Of a DNA stretch of 16,491 nucleotides, positions 12,494 through 16,491 are shown piece after piece (positions within the stretch are counted from its first letter, which is position 1; every line of letters starts with the position of its first letter). Below the pieces are notes generated by a model. It searched no databases. It had not been told where the DNA came from and saw nothing but the letters and a program-made list of their open reading frames with translations. Source of the DNA: JAGUYA01 sp043802425 (GTDB lineage: Bacteria; Omnitrophota; Gorgyraeia; Gygaellales; Profunditerraquicolaceae); contig JAZDLA010000017.1 of assembly GCA_043802425.1 (NCBI GenBank), forward strand, positions 1-16,491, in the 5' to 3' direction. Both the position numbers and the translations under genes were made by a program.

Positions 12494-14926
12494 ATGTATA
12501 CGCTTAACGAAAAAATTATTCCTGTTTGTATTGAAGACGAAGTCAAGGATTCTTATTTGAATTACGCCATGAGCGTAATCGTCGGCCGTGCCCTCCCTGA
12601 TATCCGCGACGGCTTAAAGCCGGTGCACCGGCGCATTCTTTATGCCATGCAGGAGCTTAGTCTGGACCACACCAAGCCCTATAAGAAGTGCGCGCGTATC
12701 GTCGGTGAGGTCCTAGGTAAATATCACCCCCACGGCGATGTTGCGGTTTATGATACCTTAGTTAGGATGGCCCAGGATTTTTCCCTGCGCTATCCGTTGG
12801 TCGACGGCCAGGGAAACTTTGGTTCGGTGGATGGCGACGCTGCCGCAGCTATGCGTTATACCGAAGCGCGCTTAGCGGCTATTGCTGATGAACTACTCGC
12901 GGATATCGACAAGGATACCGTAAAGTTTGGGCCGAATTTTGACGCCTCACTTAAAGAGCCGCTCTTATTGCCCGCGGCTTTACCTAACCTGTTGGTGAAT
13001 GGCTCAAGTGGTATAGCCGTGGGTATGGCTACTAATATCCCGCCCCATAATTTAAATGAGGTAGCCGATGCCATTGTTTATCTTTTGGATAATCCCGAGG
13101 CCGAAGTTAAAGACCTGATGCGTTACGTTAAGGGGCCGGATTTCCCGACGGGCGGGGTGATTTGCGGCAAGGGCGGCATAAAAGAGGCCTATGCTACTGG
13201 CAGGGGTAAGCTTATAGTGCGCGCGCGGGCGACTGTGGAGCATCAGAAGAACGGCAAGGATCTGATCGTCATTACCGAGATACCCTACCAGGTGCAGAAA
13301 TCCGCGTTGATTGAGGCTATCGCGGGGCTGGTAGAAGAGAAAAAGATAGAGGGTATTTCTGATATCCGCGATGAATCCGATAAGGACGGGATGCGCATCA
13401 GCGTGGAATTAAAGCGCGACACAGAAGAGCAGATTGTCTTAAACCAGCTATTTAAGCATACGCAGCTTGAGACTACCTTCGGGATTATTATGCTGGCGCT
13501 GGTAGAGAATCGCCCGCGGGTTTTGACGCTGCGCCAGATGCTGGGATATTATATTGAGCATCGTAAGATTATTATCCGTCGTAGAACCCAGTTTGAATTA
13601 GATAAGGCCTTAAAGCGGGCCCATATATTAGAGGGCCTCAAGATCGCCCTTAAATACATAGACCGCATTATCAAGGTAATCAAGACTTCTAAGAATACGG
13701 AGAACGCCAGAGAGCGCCTGATGAAAGAGTTTGGTTTGTCCGAGGTCCAAGCGCAGGCAATATTAGAGATGCAGCTACAGCGCCTTACGGCTCTGGAGCG
13801 CGATAAAATCGATGCCGAATACTTGGAATTGCTGAAAAAAATTGAGTTGTGCAAGGCAATATTGGCTTCAGAAAAGAAAATCGAAGGCATTATTAAAGAG
13901 GAGCTTGAGGCCTTAAAGAAAAAATATGGCGATGAGCGCAGGACCGACTTAGTGGCAGAGGCAGAGGAATTAGAGATAGAAGACCTTATTGCCGAAGAGG
14001 ATGTAGTAGTGACCATCAGCCACGGGGGTTATATTAAGCGCTTGCCGGTGAGCGGCTATCGTAAGCAGAAGCGCGGCGGCAGCGGCGCAACGGGCGCTGA
14101 GGTGAAAGAAGAGGATTTTATAGAGCATCTTTTTGTAGCCTCGACCAAAGATTACCTGCTGATTTTTACCGACAAAGGCCAGGTGCATTGGCTGAAGGTC
14201 TATGAAATCCCGCAGGCCAGTCGTACTTCTAAAGGCAAGGCCATCATTAACCTTGTTCAGATGCAGGCGGGTTCTAAAATCAGCTCTACCATCCCGGTTA
14301 AGGAATTTTCTAACGAGCAATATCTGGTGATGGTAACTAAGCAAGGCCAGATTAAAAAGACCAGGCTCGATGCGTATGGTAATCCGCGTAAAGGAGGCAT
14401 TATTGGCATCGGCCTGGATAAGGGCGATGAGCTGATTGGTGTAGAGTTAACCGACGGAAAGCAGGAATTACTTATTGCTACCCGCCAGGGTAAGGCCATA
14501 AGATTTTTTGAATCCGGGGTGCGTGATATGGGCAGACAAGCCGGTGGCGTACGCGCCATCTCTTTGGCCAAAAAAGACGAGGTCATCGCTATGGTCTTAG
14601 CCCAGAAGGATACGACTATACTAACCGTGACGGAATTAGGTTTTGCCAAACGTACAACTATACAAGAATACCGATTAACCAGCCGCGGCGGCAAAGGTAT
14701 AATTAATATAAAAGTGACTGACAAAAATGGCGAGGCAGTGAGTCTAAAGACCGTCAGCGATAACGATGAGCTGATGGTGATTACACACAACGGCATGTTC
14801 CTGCGTTGTGCAGTCAAGGATATCCGTAGTACCGGTAGGTCTGCGCAGGGGGTGCACCTGATTAAATTACAGGCTAAGGACCACGTTTCTTGCGTGGCCC
14901 TGGTGATTGCCGAGGCAGAAGAATAA
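12494..14926 (+). CDS. gyrA: DNA gyrase subunit A
   Basis: Breakage-reunion subunit of gyrase. The 810-aa protein numbers like E. coli GyrA near the N-terminus: catalytic Tyr122 in AAMRYTEARL, preceded by GKYHPHGDVAVYD. In that quinolone-binding segment position 83 is Val (GTT at 12740-12742) instead of the common Ser; Asp87 is kept. A coiled-coil region follows at about 350-490. The C-terminal beta-pinwheel carries the GyrA box QKRGGSG (about 523-529), which marks gyrase rather than topoisomerase IV. It starts one base after gyrB, with no clear Shine-Dalgarno; a small CAGGT/ACCTG inverted repeat (12469-12483) occupies that place. tRNA-Glu follows 16 nt after its stop. Confidence 0.97.
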   Translation: MYTLNEKIIPVCIEDEVKDSYLNYAMSVIVGRALPDIRDGLKPVHRRILYAMQELSLDHTKPYKKCARIVGEVLGKYHPHGDVAVYDTLVRMAQDFSLRYPLVDGQGNFGSVDGDAAAAMRYTEARLAAIADELLADIDKDTVKFGPNFDASLKEPLLLPAALPNLLVNGSSGIAVGMATNIPPHNLNEVADAIVYLLDNPEAEVKDLMRYVKGPDFPTGGVICGKGGIKEAYATGRGKLIVRARATVEHQKNGKDLIVITEIPYQVQKSALIEAIAGLVEEKKIEGISDIRDESDKDGMRISVELKRDTEEQIVLNQLFKHTQLETTFGIIMLALVENRPRVLTLRQMLGYYIEHRKIIIRRRTQFELDKALKRAHILEGLKIALKYIDRIIKVIKTSKNTENARERLMKEFGLSEVQAQAILEMQLQRLTALERDKIDAEYLELLKKIELCKAILASEKKIEGIIKEELEALKKKYGDERRTDLVAEAEELEIEDLIAEEDVVVTISHGGYIKRLPVSGYRKQKRGGSGATGAEVKEEDFIEHLFVASTKDYLLIFTDKGQVHWLKVYEIPQASRTSKGKAIINLVQMQAGSKISSTIPVKEFSNEQYLVMVTKQGQIKKTRLDAYGNPRKGGIIGIGLDKGDELIGVELTDGKQELLIATRQGKAIRFFESGVRDMGRQAGGVRAISLAKKDEVIAMVLAQKDTTILTVTELGFAKRTTIQEYRLTSRGGKGIINIKVTDKNGEAVSLKTVSDNDELMVITHNGMFLRCAVKDIRSTGRSAQGVHLIKLQAKDHVSCVALVIAEAEE

Positions 14927-14942
14927 AACTAACCCTTTGAAA

Positions 14943-15017
14943 GACCCTGTCGTCTAGCCTGGTCTAGGACAAGAGCTTTTCAAGCTCTCGACACGGGTTC
15001 AAATCCCGTCAGGGTCA
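14943..15017 (+). tRNA. trnE: tRNA-Glu (anticodon TTC)
   Basis: A 75-nt cloverleaf. The acceptor stem GACCCTG pairs with CAGGGTC (15010-15016) and A is the discriminator. The D stem is GTCT/GGAC, the anticodon stem AGAGC/GCTCT encloses the loop TTTTCAA (anticodon TTC), and the T stem ACGGG/CCCGT encloses TTCAAAT. The CCA end is not encoded (TTT follows), so a CCA-adding enzyme is required. I see no separate promoter; with gyrA ending 16 nt upstream it may be processed from the gyr transcript. Confidence 0.96.
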
Positions 15018-15051
15018 TTTATTTTCTAAAACTCAAACCAGGAATAATCTT

Positions 15052-16491
15052 ATGTGCGGGATAATTGGATATATTGGCGAGCGGCCGGCCCAAAATATTT
15101 TACTCAATGGCCTCAAGCGCCTGGAGTACCGCGGGTATGACTCAAGCGGTATAGCCTGCCTACTTTCTCGTAAAAACGCTATTTCTATAAGAAAGTCCGC
15201 CGGTAAAATCAGCGTACTGGAGAATCTCCTGCGTAAAAAATCCCTTTCTGGGAGCGTAGGGGTTGCCCATACCCGCTGGGCAACGCACGGAGCGCCCAAC
15301 CAAATTAACGCCCACCCGCATAGTGATTGTAAAGGCGAGATCGCCGTTGTCCATAACGGTATCATTGAGAATTACCGACAGCTGAAAGCTGAGCTTGTGA
15401 AAGAAGGCCACCAATTTGTCAGCCAGACCGATACGGAAGTAATCGTGCATTTAATCGAAAAATTTATTCGGGGCGCTAATTTAGAAGAAGCGGTATTTAA
15501 AACCCTGGCTAAATTAGAAGGCTCTTTTGCCATTGCGGTAATTTCGCAAAAAGAGCCGGAAAAACTGATCGGCGCAAAGCTGGGCAGCCCTTTAATCGTA
15601 GGCTTAGGCAAGCAGGAAAATTTTTTAGCCTCGGATGCACCCGCGATTTTAGAAGCCACCAGAGAAGTTATTTTTTTGGAGGATAAAGAGGTAGCTATTT
15701 TAGATAAGGAGGGCGTGCAGGTTAAGGATTTTAACGGCAAGGTGGTTTCTAAAAAGTCGGTACGCCTTAACTGGGATATTAACCAGGCCCAGAAACAGGG
15801 ATACCCGCATTTTATGCTCAAAGAAATTAATGAGCAGCCTAAGATTTTAGAGGACCTATTAGGCGCGGTAATCCCAAAAGAAACCAATAAGATAGCCTTT
15901 GAGGGTTTAGATATTTCCGACGGACAGCTAAGCAATAAAAAAAATATTGCTATTGTTGCCTGTGGTACTGCTTATCACGCGGGTCTCTGCGGTAAGTATA
16001 TTATAGAAGAAGTCTGTAAGATCCCGGTCAGCGTAGATTTATCCAGCGAGTTCCGCTACCGCAATCCCCTCCTGGGCGAAGATACGCTAGTGGTAGCCAT
16101 TAGTCAGTCAGGCGAGACCGCGGATACCTTAGCGGCAGTACGTGAGGCAAAGAAACAGGGAGCTTGTGTTTTAGCTATTTGTAATGTTTTAGGCGCAAGC
16201 CTAGTGCGCGAATGCGATGGCACCATCTATACCCATGCCGGGCCTGAGATAGGGGTTGCTTCTACCAAAGCCTACACAGCGCAACTGGCGATTTTGTATT
16301 TGTTTGCCCTGTACTTGGCTGGCCTGAAGCGTACCTTAAGCGAGGATAAAATAGGTCAGCTCATCGGGGCTTTTAAAAGTTGCCCTCATTTGCAAAAACG
16401 AATCCTAGAGGGTCAGGACGCCATTAAAAAAGTAGCGCGCAGGCATTCTCACTTCGGTTCATTCCTCTTTTTAGGTAGAAATATAAACTAC
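15052..16491 (+). CDS. glmS: Glutamine-fructose-6-phosphate aminotransferase (isomerizing), C-terminus cut off
   Basis: Makes glucosamine-6-phosphate from fructose-6-phosphate and glutamine, the first step to UDP-GlcNAc for peptidoglycan and lipopolysaccharide. The first 480 codons of about 600 are present, in frame to the right edge. It begins MCGIIGYIG, with Cys2 the glutaminase nucleophile. The class-II amidotransferase domain contains LEYRGYDSSGIA, HTRWATHG and HNGIIENY, and runs to about residue 215. The first SIS domain (about 290-430) has ACGTAYHAG, SSEFRYR and ISQSGETADT, with GVASTKAYTAQ; the second SIS domain starts near the edge. An AGGA 8 nt upstream sets the start. Only 34 nt separate it from the tRNA, so there is no room for a glmS ribozyme. 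Confidence 0.97.
   Translation, partial: MCGIIGYIGERPAQNILLNGLKRLEYRGYDSSGIACLLSRKNAISIRKSAGKISVLENLLRKKSLSGSVGVAHTRWATHGAPNQINAHPHSDCKGEIAVVHNGIIENYRQLKAELVKEGHQFVSQTDTEVIVHLIEKFIRGANLEEAVFKTLAKLEGSFAIAVISQKEPEKLIGAKLGSPLIVGLGKQENFLASDAPAILEATREVIFLEDKEVAILDKEGVQVKDFNGKVVSKKSVRLNWDINQAQKQGYPHFMLKEINEQPKILEDLLGAVIPKETNKIAFEGLDISDGQLSNKKNIAIVACGTAYHAGLCGKYIIEEVCKIPVSVDLSSEFRYRNPLLGEDTLVVAISQSGETADTLAAVREAKKQGACVLAICNVLGASLVRECDGTIYTHAGPEIGVASTKAYTAQLAILYLFALYLAGLKRTLSEDKIGQLIGAFKSCPHLQKRILEGQDAIKKVARRHSHFGSFLFLGRNINY

Noticed and set aside
13549..14016. 155-codon Ser-rich open frame on the minus strand
   Set aside because: Antisense to the coiled-coil part of gyrA. Ser-rich composition is the expected complement of Glu/Ala/Leu codons.
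14257..14817. 186-codon open frame on the minus strand
   Set aside because: Antisense shadow of the gyrA C-terminal domain, with no family resemblance.
15018..15051. glmS ribozyme upstream of glmS
   Set aside because: Only 34 nt separate tRNA-Glu from the glmS ATG, far too short for the ribozyme.
15372..15935. 187-codon open frame on the minus strand
   Set aside because: It is antisense to glmS, whose plus-strand frame is unmistakable. The product is Ser/Leu-rich without a recognisable domain and has no promoter or ribosome site.
1..16491. CRISPR arrays, insertion sequences, integrases or phage genes
   Set aside because: No direct-repeat array, transposase or integrase motif, or terminal inverted repeat was seen. 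The only mobile-element-type gene is the LAGLIDADG ORF.

Overview
This window is the replication-origin region of a bacterial chromosome. Genes diverge from an intergenic block at 6814-7174: everything to its left is on the minus strand and everything to its right is on the plus strand, so every gene runs with replication. A diderm (Gram-negative-type) bacterium is indicated by a YidC with a large periplasmic domain, and TGA is an ordinary stop codon (yicC, parB, jag, yidC, yidD, dciA). Gene order, mixed base composition, the long GyrB and a LAGLIDADG ORF in the par operon are reminiscent of uncultured Omnitrophota/PVC-side bacteria. That placement is inference and cannot be proved from this window alone.

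Left arm, reading away from the origin: rpmH, yidD, yidC and a truncated jag form one tightly coupled cluster behind a strong promoter at 6861-6888. rnpA, normally between rpmH and yidD, is absent: the rpmH stop and the yidD start share a base. A second strong promoter (4709-4736) then opens a long operon. Its order is a 106-nt leader with a degenerate parS-like palindrome, a freestanding LAGLIDADG endonuclease-like ORF, parA, parB, ndk, yicC, gmk, rpoZ and coaBC (cut by the window edge). Most junctions are overlaps (ATGA or TAATG) or gaps of a few bases.

Centre: 6814-7174 carries the rpmH promoter, two plus-strand promoters reading to dnaA, and four DnaA-box-like sites spaced about one helical turn apart just downstream of the proximal dnaA promoter. 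The dnaA-dnaN spacer (8510-8645) has a G-rich run followed by a 20-nt pure A/T tract holding a perfect 16-bp palindrome, a plausible unwinding element.

Right arm: dnaA, dnaN, dciA (DUF721, in the place where recF is often found), gyrB, gyrA, tRNA-Glu(TTC) and the first 480 codons of glmS. dnaN-dciA-gyrB-gyrA are coupled by overlaps or one-base gaps.

Together the genes cover initiation (DnaA), helicase loading (DciA, predicted), the sliding clamp, supercoiling, chromosome segregation (ParAB), membrane protein insertion, nucleotide supply (Gmk, Ndk), transcription (omega), CoA synthesis and amino-sugar synthesis. The most unusual points are the LAGLIDADG gene coupled to parA, the missing rnpA, the Jag reduced to its N-terminal domain, and Val83 in GyrA.
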